Source: Streptomyces sp. WMMC940 (GTDB taxonomy: Bacteria; Actinomycetota; Actinomycetes; Streptomycetales; Streptomycetaceae). Taken from it: 64,000 nt of DNA. How positions within the stretch are numbered: the stretch's first letter is position 1; each line of letters begins with the position of its first letter. The stretch covers positions 2,631,501 through 2,695,500 of the forward strand of contig NZ_JAPZBC010000001.1 of the NCBI RefSeq assembly GCF_027460265.1, written 5' to 3'. Below, one piece after another: positions 16,575 to 26,345 of this stretch. Below the pieces are notes generated by a model, which did no database searches, was not told the DNA's origin, and saw only the letters and a list, made by a program, of their open reading frames with translations. A program made the translations under genes and the position numbers.

Positions 16575-17522
16575 ATGAACCAGTCCGACGCAGCGGACCC
16601 CCCGCACTCTGCACGCATCCCGGCCGATATCTCCCGCCCCGACCGTCTCTTGGGGCCTTTCACGGCCCGGCAGACCGCCATCCTCGCCGCCGCCGGGCTT
16701 GTGCTGTACGGCGGCTGGTGGGCCACCCGTTCTTTCATGGCACCGCTCGCGTACGGGGCCTTGGTGATCCCGATCTCCGGGGCGATGGCCGCCCTCGTGC
16801 TCGGCCGCCGGGAGGGCATCGGCCTGGACCGCTTCCTGCTCGCCGCCCTCACCCATGCCCGCACCCCCAAGCGCCGGGTACACGCCCCCGAAGGAGTGCC
16901 GCCACTGCCTGCCGTCGTCCCCGACCGGTGGGCAAGGGCCGCAGGGCCGCCTCCTGCCGCGACGTGCATGCCGTACGCCGGCGTCACCACGGATGGAGTG
17001 CTCGACCTTGGCCGTGAGGGGAAGGCGGCCCTGGCGACGTGCTCCACGGTCAACTTCGAGCTGCGTTCGACAGCCGAGCAGCAGGGCCTGACCGCGGGAT
17101 TCGCGCGCTGGCTCAACTCCCTGACCGGCCCCACCCAGCTGCTGGTGCGCTGCCACCGCATCGACCTCACCCCGCTCGCCGACACCCTGCACAAGGATGC
17201 CGCTGCGCTGCCGCACCCCGCTTTGGAGAGGGCCGCCCGCGCGCACGCCGACTTCCTCGCCGACCTCGCCAGGGGCGGCGACCTGCTCGGCCGGCAGATC
17301 GTGCTGGTCGCCCGCGAAGAAGCCGCAGTCCACGGAGTACGGCGCCACACAGGTGAGGGGCGGGCACTCCAACGCGTAGCCGAAGCGGCCCGCGCCCTGG
17401 CAGGGGCCGAGATCACCGTCACCCCTCTGGACGCCGAGCAGAGCGCCAGCTTGGTCGGTGCGGCCTGCAACCCCGACAGCCCCACCAGCCCCGAGGACGG
17501 ATCGGAAGGTGACCTCACATGA
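16575..17522 (+). CDS. PrgI-like T4SS protein (SCO6880-like N-terminus)
   Basis: A 315-aa protein. Residues about 15-35 (RIPADISRPDRLLGPFTARQ) and the two following transmembrane helices (about 36-85) match PrgI-family proteins, which pair with VirB4 in Gram-positive T4SS. The remainder is a soluble domain without a catalytic motif (TAGFARWLNSLTGPTQLLVR) similar to the region upstream of the ATPase in SCO6880-type proteins. ATG 16575 has GGAGG 12 bases upstream, overlapping the previous stop. Its own stop overlaps the VirB4 start (ATGA), so the two are translationally coupled. Confidence 0.75.
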   Translation: MNQSDAADPPHSARIPADISRPDRLLGPFTARQTAILAAAGLVLYGGWWATRSFMAPLAYGALVIPISGAMAALVLGRREGIGLDRFLLAALTHARTPKRRVHAPEGVPPLPAVVPDRWARAAGPPPAATCMPYAGVTTDGVLDLGREGKAALATCSTVNFELRSTAEQQGLTAGFARWLNSLTGPTQLLVRCHRIDLTPLADTLHKDAAALPHPALERAARAHADFLADLARGGDLLGRQIVLVAREEAAVHGVRRHTGEGRALQRVAEAARALAGAEITVTPLDAEQSASLVGAACNPDSPTSPEDGSEGDLT

Positions 17523-19378
17523 CTCGGCTCTTCTCCAGCCGCCGCACCGCTGACGACGCACCGGTCATCGACACCGCCCATCTGCTGAATGTGGCCGGCC
17601 CGGAGGCCATCGAGGTGCACGCCCGCGCCCTCGCCATCGGCGGGCACCTGGCCACAACCCTGGTGGTCACCGGTTATCCGGCCGAGGTCACCGCCGGCTG
17701 GCTCGCCCCGCTGCTGAACTTCCCCGGACACCTCGACATCGCCCTGCACATCGAGCCCGTCCCCAATCCCGTTGCTGCTGCCGGGCTGAAGAAGCAGCGT
17801 GCCCGCCTGGAGTCCGGCCGCCGCAGCGGCTTCGACAAGGGGCACCTGGACGACCCGGAGGTGGAAGCCGCCGCCGCGGACGCCGCGGACCTCGCCTACC
17901 GCATCGCCCGCGGCGAGGGCAAGCTCTTCCAGGCCGCGCTCTACCTGACCGTGCACGCACCCGACGAAGACACCCTGGCCGAGCAGGCCGCAGCCGTCCG
18001 CGCGATCGCCGAGTCGCTGCTCATGACGGTCGCACCGACCACCTACCGGGCCCTGCCCGCCTGGCTGGCCACCCTCCCCCTCGGCATCGACACCCTCAAG
18101 ATCCGCCGCACCTTCGACACCGCCGCGCTCGCCGCCTGCTTCCCCTTCACCAGCCCCGACCTACCCATCACCACCGACGCGGACGGTACGGCGTCCGGGG
18201 TCTTGTACGGGCTGAACGCGGTCTCTGGTGCTCCGGTGCTGTGGGACCGCTTCGCGCAGGACAACTACAACTCCGTCACCCTGGCCCGCTCCGGCGCCGG
18301 CAAGTCGTACCTCGCCAAACTCGAGCTGCTCCGGCTCCTGTTCACCGGCGTGACGGCCTCGGTGATCGACCCGGAGGACGAGTACGTCCGCCTCGCCGAA
18401 GCCGTCGGCGGACACGTCATCGCCCTCGGTGCCGACGGCGTACGCCTCAACCCCTTCGACCTCCCGGCAGCCACGGGCGGCGGTGACGACGTCCTGACGC
18501 GGCGGGTACTGTTCCTGCACACCTTCCTCGCCGTCCTGCTGAGTTGCGACCAGACCGCGGCCGAGAAGGCGGTGCTGGACCGGGCCATCCTCGCCACCTA
18601 CACACGCGCCGGGATCACCACAGACCCCCGCACCTGGCAGCGCACCCCGCCCACCCTCGCCGACCTGGCCGCCGTTCTGGCCGAGGACGGCAGCGAGCCG
18701 GCAGCCGATCTCGCCGACCGGCTCGCCCCCTTCACCACCGGCTCGCACTCAAGCCTGTTCAACGGCCACAGCACCGTCTCGACCACCGGGCATCTCGTCG
18801 TGTTCGCCCTGCGCCGGCTTCCCGAAGAGGTCAAGGCGCCGGCCATGCTGCTCGCGTTGGACGCGATCTGGCGACAGGTGACCCATCGCGCCGATGCCGG
18901 ACGGCATCTGGTCGTGGTGGACGAGGCGTGGCTGCTGATGCGCGACGGTGCCGGGGCGCGCTTCCTCTTCCGCATGGCCAAGGCCGCCCGCAAGTACTGG
19001 ACCGGACTGGCCGTGGTCACCCAGGACGCCGATGACGTCCTCGCCTCGCCGCTCGGGAGGGCCATCGTCTCCAACGCGGCCACCCAGATCCTGCTCCGCC
19101 AGGCCCCGCAGGCCATCGAGGTGATCAGCGAGAACTTCCACCTCTGCCACGGCGAGCGGGAGTTCCTGCTCTCCGCGACCCGCGGCGAGGCCCTGCTACT
19201 AACCGGCGACCGCCGCCACAAGGTCGCCCTCACCAGCGTCGCCGCGCCCGGCGAACACGAAGTGATCACCACCGACCCGGGCGAACTCGCCGCCCACTAC
19301 ACCGCAGGCGCAGATGACCACCCCGACGACCTCTACGCCGATGACCCCTCGGGCCACGATGCGGGATGGGCGTCATGA
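17519..19378 (+). CDS. VirB4-like conjugation ATPase
   Basis: A 619-aa cytoplasmic ATPase that powers T4SS assembly and substrate transfer. The N-terminal half is the VirB4 N-domain. Walker A is LARSGAGKSYLAKLEL (about residues 255-270), followed by VIDPEDEYVRLAEAVGG, a VirB4 hallmark. Walker B is HLVVVDEAWLLMRDG (about 460-475), and the downstream GLAVVTQDADDVLAS and IVSNAATQILLRQAP complete the family signature. It begins and ends in ATGA overlaps with its neighbours. No damage is seen. Confidence 0.92.
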   Translation: MTRLFSSRRTADDAPVIDTAHLLNVAGPEAIEVHARALAIGGHLATTLVVTGYPAEVTAGWLAPLLNFPGHLDIALHIEPVPNPVAAAGLKKQRARLESGRRSGFDKGHLDDPEVEAAAADAADLAYRIARGEGKLFQAALYLTVHAPDEDTLAEQAAAVRAIAESLLMTVAPTTYRALPAWLATLPLGIDTLKIRRTFDTAALAACFPFTSPDLPITTDADGTASGVLYGLNAVSGAPVLWDRFAQDNYNSVTLARSGAGKSYLAKLELLRLLFTGVTASVIDPEDEYVRLAEAVGGHVIALGADGVRLNPFDLPAATGGGDDVLTRRVLFLHTFLAVLLSCDQTAAEKAVLDRAILATYTRAGITTDPRTWQRTPPTLADLAAVLAEDGSEPAADLADRLAPFTTGSHSSLFNGHSTVSTTGHLVVFALRRLPEEVKAPAMLLALDAIWRQVTHRADAGRHLVVVDEAWLLMRDGAGARFLFRMAKAARKYWTGLAVVTQDADDVLASPLGRAIVSNAATQILLRQAPQAIEVISENFHLCHGEREFLLSATRGEALLLTGDRRHKVALTSVAAPGEHEVITTDPGELAAHYTAGADDHPDDLYADDPSGHDAGWAS

Positions 19379-21780
19379 CGGCGCACGTCTCGCACGCCAC
19401 CCCTCTGCCAGGCGGACCGCTTGGGGAGTTCCTCACCAACCCAGGCGGCTTCTGGAGCACCCTCGGCGGCCAAGGCATCGGCTGGCTCGCATCGCATGCA
19501 CCGCTCCTCTGCCTGGGCGCCGCCGTCGCTGTGGCCGGCGGCTGCGTGCTCAAGGCCCGTCTGCGCCTGTGGCGCGAGCAACGCCTCGCCCGTGGCGCAC
19601 GCTGCGTGGAGATCCTTACGCCACCCTCGGTCACTCCCAAGGGGGGTGAGGTCCTGTGGGCCCAGCTCGCCGGTCTGCTGCGCCCGTGGTGGCGCCGGGC
19701 CACAACCGGCCAGCCCCACCTCGCGTTCGAATACACCTGGTCCCACACCGGGCTGTCCATCCGCCTGTGGGTGCCCGGCACCGTGCCGCTGGGCCTGGTA
19801 CGCCGCGCCGTGGAGGCCGCCTGGCCCGGTGCCCATACCCGCGTCACCGAGCCTGCCGTGTTCCTCCCGCCCGGCCACGCCGTGTCCGCCGGACGGCTGC
19901 GTCCGGCCCGCCCCGACGTCCTGCCCCTGCGCACCGACCACGCCACCGACCCGCTCCGGGCGCTGCTCCAGGCCGCCACCGGCATGGGCGAGGACGAGAC
20001 GGCGTGCGTGCAGATCCTGGCCCGCCCGGCCACCGGCAGCGCCCTGCGCCGAGCCCGCCGGCAAGCCCGCAGGCTGAAAGCGGGACACTCCCCCGCCCGA
20101 GCGGCAGCCCTGGCCTCGTTCCTCCTCCACCGCGCCCAACCGGCTGCCACCGGCAAGCAGGATCCCGAGCACAGTGCCGCCGTACGGCAGTCGGCTGCGA
20201 AGCTCTCCGGGCCGCAGTGGCAATGCGTGCTCACCTACGCCGCCACCTGCTCCCCCGACGTGAACCGAGCCGAGGACGTGGCGCGTGGCAGGGCCCACGC
20301 GCTCGCCTCCGCCTTCGGCCTGTACGCGGACCGCAACTACCTCGCCCGCACCCGTTCGCGGCATCCCGAACCGCACCTGAGCGCACGGCGGATTCCGCTC
20401 TCCCGCCCGGCGCTGCTGTCGGTCCCCGAACTCGCTGCCCTCGCCCACCTTCCCGTCGATGCGGATGCCCCCGGCGTCCAGCGGGCCGGTGCCCGCTCCG
20501 TCCTGCCGCCCCCGTCCGTCCCCGAACCGGCGCCCGGCAGCGGAGTGAAGCCGCTGGGCCGCTCAGACACCGGTGCCCGCCGCGGCGTCGGACTCGCGGT
20601 CACCGACGCACGCCACCACCTCCATGTCATGGGCGCGACCGGCTCCGGCAAGTCCACCCTCATCGCGAACCTCGTCCTCGACGACGTACGCCACCACCGC
20701 GGCGTCATCGTCATCGACCCCAAAGGCGACCTCGTCACCGACCTGCTCGACCGTCTCCCGGACACCTGCGCCGACCGGCTTGTGCTCATCGACCCCGACG
20801 ACCCGCACACCCCGCCCTGCCTGAACGTGCTGGACGGGGCCGACATCGACGTCGTCGTCGACAACATCACCGGCATCTTCCGCCGCATCTTCACCGCCTT
20901 CTGGGGCCCGCGCACCGACGACGTGATGCGCGCCGCCTGCCTGACACTCCTCAAACACCGCGACCGGACCCGCCAGCTGGTCACACTCGCCGACGTGCCC
21001 CGCCTGCTCGGCGAAAGTGCCTATCGTCTGCGGATCATTCCTGCGCTCAAGGACCCTGTGCTGCGCGGCTTCTGGGCCTGGTACGAGTCCATGTCCGAAC
21101 CCTCCCGGGCCGCCGTGGTCGGACCGGTGATGAACAAGCTGCGCGCCTTCCTACTGCGCGACTTCGCCCGCCGCGCCATCGCCGCCGGCCCCTCCACCTT
21201 CGACCTCACCAGCGTGCTCGACGGCGGCATCCTCCTCGCCCGCCTCCCCAAAGGAGCCCTCGGTGAGGAGACCGCCCGCCTGCTCGGCTCCTTCATCGTC
21301 GCCGGAACCTGGCAGGCCGCCGCAGCCCGCGCCCGCACCCCCGAGCACACCCGCATCGACGCCACGCTCAGCATCGACGAGGCCCACAACTTCCTCACCC
21401 TGCCGTACCCGCTGGAGGACATGCTCGCCGAGGCCCGCGGCTACCGCCTGTCCATGCTCCTGGCCCACCAGCACCTCGCCCAGCTCCCCCGCGACCTACG
21501 CGAAGGCATCTCCGCCAACGCCCGCAACAAGGTCTTCTTCAACGCCTCCCCCGAAGACGCCACCGCCCTGGAACGGCACACGCTCCCCACCCTGGCCGCG
21601 CACGACCTCGCCCACCTCGGCCCCTACCAGGCCGCCGCCCACCTGCTGACCGGCGGCGCGGAATCCGCCGCCTTCACCCTCACCACCCGCCCACTGCCGC
21701 CTGCGGTGCCCGGCCGCGCCAAGGACCTGCGCGCGGCAGTCGGCGGCCGCACCGGGCCGCGCCCGGCCACCCGCCCCTGA
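19375..21780 (+). CDS. VirD4/TraG-like type IV coupling ATPase
   Basis: An 801-aa protein expected to bring the relaxase-DNA complex to the channel. An N-terminal transmembrane helix (about residues 35-55) is followed by a long domain and then the TraD/TraG ATPase: Walker A HVMGATGSGKSTLIANL (about 417-433), VIVIDPKGDLVTDLLDRL, and Walker B ATLSIDEAHNFLTLP (about 660-674). The motif LLAHQHLAQLPRDLREGIS is the TraM-recognition/VirD4 signature. ATG 19375 overlaps the VirB4 stop (ATGA), so it is preferred over ATG 19366. Confidence 0.88.
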   Translation: MTAHVSHATPLPGGPLGEFLTNPGGFWSTLGGQGIGWLASHAPLLCLGAAVAVAGGCVLKARLRLWREQRLARGARCVEILTPPSVTPKGGEVLWAQLAGLLRPWWRRATTGQPHLAFEYTWSHTGLSIRLWVPGTVPLGLVRRAVEAAWPGAHTRVTEPAVFLPPGHAVSAGRLRPARPDVLPLRTDHATDPLRALLQAATGMGEDETACVQILARPATGSALRRARRQARRLKAGHSPARAAALASFLLHRAQPAATGKQDPEHSAAVRQSAAKLSGPQWQCVLTYAATCSPDVNRAEDVARGRAHALASAFGLYADRNYLARTRSRHPEPHLSARRIPLSRPALLSVPELAALAHLPVDADAPGVQRAGARSVLPPPSVPEPAPGSGVKPLGRSDTGARRGVGLAVTDARHHLHVMGATGSGKSTLIANLVLDDVRHHRGVIVIDPKGDLVTDLLDRLPDTCADRLVLIDPDDPHTPPCLNVLDGADIDVVVDNITGIFRRIFTAFWGPRTDDVMRAACLTLLKHRDRTRQLVTLADVPRLLGESAYRLRIIPALKDPVLRGFWAWYESMSEPSRAAVVGPVMNKLRAFLLRDFARRAIAAGPSTFDLTSVLDGGILLARLPKGALGEETARLLGSFIVAGTWQAAAARARTPEHTRIDATLSIDEAHNFLTLPYPLEDMLAEARGYRLSMLLAHQHLAQLPRDLREGISANARNKVFFNASPEDATALERHTLPTLAAHDLAHLGPYQAAAHLLTGGAESAAFTLTTRPLPPAVPGRAKDLRAAVGGRTGPRPATRP

Positions 21781-21822
21781 AACACACCCTCACTGTCCCG
21801 TGCCCCTTGGTGGTGACCCGTC

Positions 21823-22812
21823 ATGCCCGCTCTCCCCCGCCCCGCCGTCGGCCCCGGCTCCCGCTACACCGCCCGCGCCGCCACCACCCGACTCCGCCCA
21901 GCCCGGCATACGGACGTCGCCGCCCTCTCCCGCGTCCTCACAGCCCGTGACCTGTGGCTGACGCGAATGCTTCACGAACACCGCGTCCTGACCACCCGCC
22001 AGATCGCCAGCCTCGCCTACCCCTCCTCCCGATCCGCCCAGCGCCGCCTGCGTACCCTGCACCAGCACGCCATCCTCGACTCCTTCCGCCCCCTGACCCA
22101 GACCGGATCCGCCCCCGAGCACTACACGCTCGGCCCCGCCGGCGCCGCCGTCCTCGCCGCCCACGCCGGATGCGACCCGGCCGAACTCGGATGGCGCCCC
22201 AGCACGACCGGCCGCATCGCCTACTCCCCCTCCCTCGGCCACGACCTCGGCGTCAACGAACTCCTCACCCACCTCGCCGCCCGCGGCCGCACCACGCCCG
22301 GCACCGGCCTGTCGCTCTGGCTCTCGGAACGTTCCTGCGCCCGCCGCTGGGGCGACATCGTCCGCCCCGATGCTTATGCCGAATGGCAAGAAGGGGATAC
22401 CCGGCTTCCGTTCTTCCTCGAGTACGACACCGGCAGCCAGCCCCTGTCTCGCGTCGAGGCGAAACTCACCGGCTACGCGGCTTTCAGCACGGCCACCAGC
22501 ACCCGACCGGCCCTGCTCATCCACACCCGCACCGCCTCCCGCGAGCAGGCCCTCCGCCGCCGTCTCGCTGCCCCCGCACGCGAACTGGACCTGAACGTGG
22601 TGACCGCGTCCGCGGACTTCACCACCACCAAGCCCTGGGGCCCCTGGTGGAGCCCGCTCGAGCCCGGAGACACCCGCCGCACCACCCTCACCCAGCTCGC
22701 CACCCGCTGGCCTCACCTCAGCGCGGCCGCCGGGCTGGAGCCCACCGACGCCGACACCGCGCTCACCCTCCCCGTGCCCCCACTCCCACGCACGACCGAG
22801 GCAAGCTCGTGA
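21823..22812 (+). CDS. replication-relaxation family protein (candidate relaxase)
   Basis: A 329-aa protein of the replication-relaxation family. An N-terminal winged helix (LHEHRVLTTRQIASLAYPSS, with RSAQRRLRTLHQHAILDSF) is followed by the core domain (HDLGVNELLTHLAARG, then RPDAYAEWQEGDTRLPFFLE and YDTGSQPLSRVEAKLTGYA). The acidic and charged residues of this core (D-x-N, E-Y-D, E-x-K) resemble those of restriction-endonuclease-like nucleases. It is the only gene in the transfer operon that could nick DNA, and it lies right after the coupling ATPase, so I infer that it acts as relaxase or plasmid-mode replication initiator. Confidence 0.75.
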   Translation: MPALPRPAVGPGSRYTARAATTRLRPARHTDVAALSRVLTARDLWLTRMLHEHRVLTTRQIASLAYPSSRSAQRRLRTLHQHAILDSFRPLTQTGSAPEHYTLGPAGAAVLAAHAGCDPAELGWRPSTTGRIAYSPSLGHDLGVNELLTHLAARGRTTPGTGLSLWLSERSCARRWGDIVRPDAYAEWQEGDTRLPFFLEYDTGSQPLSRVEAKLTGYAAFSTATSTRPALLIHTRTASREQALRRRLAAPARELDLNVVTASADFTTTKPWGPWWSPLEPGDTRRTTLTQLATRWPHLSAAAGLEPTDADTALTLPVPPLPRTTEASS

Positions 22813-23747
22813 GCTCCCTGCTCACCAAGACCATCGGAGGCATCGGCTGCGCAGTCCTCGCCCTGCCACTCCTGGGCGCCGTCACCATCGCCGCAATGCT
22901 GGGCGGGCTGTCCTCCGGCGGCAGCATGGCGACCTCGCCGAGCAAGCACGCGCTCGCGGACATCCCCGCACGCATGCTCGCCCTCTACCAACGCGCCGCC
23001 CCCGAATGCCCCGGCCTGTCCTGGACGATCCTGGCCGCGATCGGCAAGGTCGAGACCGACCACGCACGCCACCCCACCATGGTCTCCTCGGCAGGCGCAG
23101 TGGGCCCGATGCAGTTCTTGCCGTCCACCTTCACCACGTACGCCCATCCCGTACCGCCCGGCGGGAAAATGCCGCCCACGCCGTGGGACCCAGTCGACGC
23201 CGTCTACGCCGCAGCCCGGCTGCTGTGCGTCAACGGCGCGAAGAACGGCAAGAACCTGCGACGCGCCCTCTGGCACTACAACCACTCCGACACCTACGTC
23301 AACCAAGTCCTAAAGATCGCCGACAGATACGCGACCGCCGCCCCGGCCCCAACCAGCGCCGCGGGAAAGGCAGTTGCCTTCGCCCGTGCCCAGCTCGGCA
23401 CCCCCTACGTATGGGGCGGCGATGGCCCAGCTGAGGGCGGCTTCGACTGCTCCGGCCTGACCCAGGCCGCCTACCGCGCCGCCGGCATCACCATCCCCCG
23501 CATCGCCCAAGACCAGTACCACCACGGACCCCGCTTCCCCAAAGGAGCACCTCTGGCACCGGGCGACCTGCTGTTCTTCGGCAGCAACCCACGCAAGATC
23601 ACCCACGTCTCCCTCTACATCGGCCGCGGCCAGGCCATCGACGCCCCGCGCCCCGGAGCCGTCACTCGCCAGGGCCCAGCCCGCACCAACTCCCCCTCCT
23701 TCCAAGGCACGACACGCCCCTCGGTGCGAGAAGGCGGCGCCCGGTGA
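22809..23747 (+). CDS. bifunctional lytic transglycosylase - NlpC/P60 wall hydrolase
   Basis: A 312-aa secreted or membrane-anchored enzyme that would open peptidoglycan for the conjugation channel (VirB1-like). A signal/anchor helix occupies about residues 10-38. The transglycosylase domain spans about 55-170 with the catalytic Glu in ILAAIGKVETDHARHP and GAVGPMQFLPSTFTTYA. A linker leads to an NlpC/P60 domain (about 185-300) with catalytic Cys in GGFDCSGLTQAAYR and His in KITHVSLYIGRGQ. The start GTG 22809 overlaps the previous stop, and its stop overlaps the next GTG. Confidence 0.9.
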   Translation: MSSLLTKTIGGIGCAVLALPLLGAVTIAAMLGGLSSGGSMATSPSKHALADIPARMLALYQRAAPECPGLSWTILAAIGKVETDHARHPTMVSSAGAVGPMQFLPSTFTTYAHPVPPGGKMPPTPWDPVDAVYAAARLLCVNGAKNGKNLRRALWHYNHSDTYVNQVLKIADRYATAAPAPTSAAGKAVAFARAQLGTPYVWGGDGPAEGGFDCSGLTQAAYRAAGITIPRIAQDQYHHGPRFPKGAPLAPGDLLFFGSNPRKITHVSLYIGRGQAIDAPRPGAVTRQGPARTNSPSFQGTTRPSVREGGAR

Positions 23748-24628
23748 AGCAGCTCCCCGCCCGCGAGGCCATCGGCCTGCTGCGGGCCATGACCTGGGTG
23801 CTGTGCGCGGTCGGGATCCTGGCCTTGGTCTTCACCACGGTCAACGTCACCCGCTTCGCCACCAGCCGGGACGTTCCCCTGCCCATCGCGGTCCTCCTCG
23901 ACCCGATGATCGGCACCGCGCTCGCCGGCGTCCTGTTCGTGGACGCCCGCCTGGCCTCATGGGGCATCAGCCCGCCGGCCTGGTCCACCACCCTGCGCTG
24001 GGGCGCCGGATGCACCGCCGCCCTCATGAACTCCTGGGAAAGCCTGTGGCCGGACGGCCAGATCGGCTGGCCCCGCCAGGCCGATCCGGCGGCTGTCCTG
24101 CTGCATCTGACCCCGGCGCTTCTCCTGATCGCCCTGACGGAAACGATCGCCGCCTACCGAAGGACCGTCACCGACCTCCTGGAAAGGATCGGCCCCGCCG
24201 ATCCTGCCGAGCACCCCGCCCCACCCACGCCCCCCGCACATCGATCGGTCGCCGTCCACATCGTTCCCGCCGCTCCCGATTCCGATCCGCCAGGCGCCGT
24301 GTCCTCGGACGGCCGATCCGATCCCGAATCCGTCCCAGACCACACTCCCGCCTCCGCCGACGCCGATATCGAAAGGCCCCACGCGGGCGACAGCGCGCCC
24401 GACGGCTATCTCCTGGCATCCGCCCCCCGCACGGTCGGCGACGGGGCGGCAGGAGCCGACGTGTGGCCGCGCGCCCGCGCGCTGGACAACGCAGCCCGCG
24501 CTGCCACCGGCAAACCGGTCAGCATCTGGCGGCTGCGCACCGAGCTTCGCATGGGCCCCGACCGCGCCCGCCAGATCCGTGAACAGCTCCTGGCCCGCCG
24601 CTCCGACCCACCGCCGTCGATCCGATGA
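23744..24628 (+). CDS. DUF2637-like membrane protein with C-terminal HTH
   Basis: A 294-aa protein. The N-terminal 130 residues contain about four hydrophobic helices (around 10-30, 42-66, 80-98, 118-137), similar to DUF2637/Spd-type transfer proteins of Streptomyces elements. A disordered, acidic, proline-rich linker follows, and the last 60 residues form a helix-turn-helix-like domain (GKPVSIWRLRTELRMGPDRA). Similar proteins link the membrane to DNA during intramycelial spread; the exact role is unknown. It is the last gene of the coupled operon. Confidence 0.7.
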   Translation: MKQLPAREAIGLLRAMTWVLCAVGILALVFTTVNVTRFATSRDVPLPIAVLLDPMIGTALAGVLFVDARLASWGISPPAWSTTLRWGAGCTAALMNSWESLWPDGQIGWPRQADPAAVLLHLTPALLLIALTETIAAYRRTVTDLLERIGPADPAEHPAPPTPPAHRSVAVHIVPAAPDSDPPGAVSSDGRSDPESVPDHTPASADADIERPHAGDSAPDGYLLASAPRTVGDGAAGADVWPRARALDNAARAATGKPVSIWRLRTELRMGPDRARQIREQLLARRSDPPPSIR

Positions 24629-25055
24629 ACCGTCCCGATCCGCCCGCCAATCCCGCCCGCCCCCGATCCAGAGGCACGGGATCTCTCCACGCCCCGCTCA
24701 CCGATCGAGCACACCGGCCCCTGCCCTGCACCCTCCCGCCATTGGTACGCACCTCGGGAACTGGTCAGCAGCGCAGCGCGCCTTCGGCGCGCGCCGGGGG
24801 CGTGGTAAATCCCGTGGCGTGCGCCGGGGGTGCTTCTGTCTGCCCTGACGTGGGCTGCTGCGGGCCGGGACGCTGGAGGGGTTCGTTCCGGCCGAAACCG
24901 AGGTCTCTGTGATGCCGGTGAGCTCGCAGGTCAGCATGGTGCCGAGGGCCGTCCGCGGGAACCGTGGAGTGTTGCTGTGAGCACGTGCGTCAGAATTCCT
25001 GATCCACCCTGGCCCTCCCGGAACGGCGTACCGCTCGGCCGCCTGGGGAGGGGCT
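24629..25055. other. region between transfer operon and IS110 transposase
   Basis: 427 bp with no gene I can support. It includes the left part of the IS110 element, which has no inverted repeats, so its exact outer end cannot be placed by eye. Confidence 0.4.
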
Positions 25056-26345
25056 GTGGACATGGACGTACTGCACGAACGCTGCGTCGGTGTGGACGTC
25101 AGCAAGAAGGACGCCAAGGCGTGTATCCGCACTCCGAGTACGAAACGGCGCGGGCCGTTCACCACTGAGACCACAACCTGGGGCGCGACGACGAACGCCG
25201 TGCTCGCCCTGCGCGATCACCTGCTCGCCGCCCAGGTCACCCTGGTGGTGATCGAGGCGACCTCGGACTACTGGAAGCCCTTCTACTATCTGCTGGCCGA
25301 CGAGTTGAACGTGATCCTGGTCAACGCGCGGCAGGTCAAGAACCTGCCCGGCCGCAAGACCGACGTCTCGGACGCGGCCTGGCTGGCCCAGCTCGGCGCC
25401 CACGGCCTGGTCCGTGCCTCGTTCGTCCCGCCGCAGCCGGTGCGCGAGCTGCGGGATCTGACCCGAGCCCGGACCCAGATGACCCGCGAGCGCGGCCAGA
25501 TCGTGCAGCGCCTGGAGAAGCTGCTGGAGGACACCGGGATCAAGCTCTCCGCGGTTGCCGCCGACATCATGGGCGTCTCCGGCCGGGCCATGCTCGAAGC
25601 CCTCATCGCCGGGGAACGCGACCCGCAGGTCCTCGCTGAGATGGCCAAACGCAAGCTCCGCAGCAAGATCCCCGAGCTCACCGAGGCCCTGACCGGCCGC
25701 TTCCGCGAGCACCACGGGTTCCTGACCCGGCTGCACCTGGACCACTACGACCAGCTCACCGCCGCGATCCGGCAGCTCGACGAACGGATCGAGGAGACGA
25801 TGGCCCCCTTTCGCCCCGCCCTCGACCTCCTGGACACCATCCCCGGCATCAACCAGGCCGTCGCCGAAGTGATCATCGCGGAGACCGGCGGCGACATGAC
25901 CCGCTTCCCCTCCGCCAAGCACCTCGCCTCCTGGGCCGGGGTCTGTCCCGGCCACCACGAGTCCGCCGGCCGCACCAAGAACGCCAAGGTCCGCCCCGGC
26001 AACCCCTACCTCAAGGGCGCCCTCGGCCTGGCCGCCTTCGGCGCGGTGCGAACCAAGGACACCTACCTGCAGGCCCGCTACAAACGGCTGACCTCTCGCC
26101 GCGGCCCGCTGCGGGCCCTGGTCGCCGTCGAACACTCGATCATCACCGCGATCTGGCACATGCTCACCGACAACGTCCCCTACCACGAGCTCGGCGGCAC
26201 CTACTTCACCTAGCGCGACCCCGAACGCGCCACCCGCCGCGCGATCAACCAGCTCAACCAGCTCGGCTACACCGTCACCCTCAACCCGAGAGAGCAGCCA
26301 GCCTGACCGACGACCCCGGACACCCGGCGACCCCACGGCCACCGG
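24880..26345 (+). mobile_element. IS110-family insertion sequence (ends approximate)
   Basis: The element is defined by its transposase gene; IS110 members lack long terminal repeats and usually leave no or very short duplications, so the ends given are estimates. It lies between the end of the transfer operon and the regulator at 26624. Confidence 0.55.
25056..26213 (+). CDS. IS110 family transposase with premature amber stop
   Basis: A 385-aa DEDD/RuvC-type transposase. The N-terminal catalytic domain begins CVGVDVSKKDAKACI (first Asp), with VVIEATSDYWKPFYYLL (Glu) and LPGRKTDVSDAAWLAQL (the two later Asp residues). The C-terminal transposase_20 domain has LDTIPGINQAVAEVIIAETG, FPSAKHLASWAGVCPG and the active serine region NPYLKGALGLAAFGAVR. 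The frame is closed by TAG at 26211-26213, but it stays open afterwards to TGA at 26304-26306 and encodes the usual family ending (RDPERATRRAINQLNQLGYT). The last 30 residues have therefore been cut off, probably by one or two base changes. Confidence 0.88.
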   Translation: MDMDVLHERCVGVDVSKKDAKACIRTPSTKRRGPFTTETTTWGATTNAVLALRDHLLAAQVTLVVIEATSDYWKPFYYLLADELNVILVNARQVKNLPGRKTDVSDAAWLAQLGAHGLVRASFVPPQPVRELRDLTRARTQMTRERGQIVQRLEKLLEDTGIKLSAVAADIMGVSGRAMLEALIAGERDPQVLAEMAKRKLRSKIPELTEALTGRFREHHGFLTRLHLDHYDQLTAAIRQLDERIEETMAPFRPALDLLDTIPGINQAVAEVIIAETGGDMTRFPSAKHLASWAGVCPGHHESAGRTKNAKVRPGNPYLKGALGLAAFGAVRTKDTYLQARYKRLTSRRGPLRALVAVEHSIITAIWHMLTDNVPYHELGGTYFT

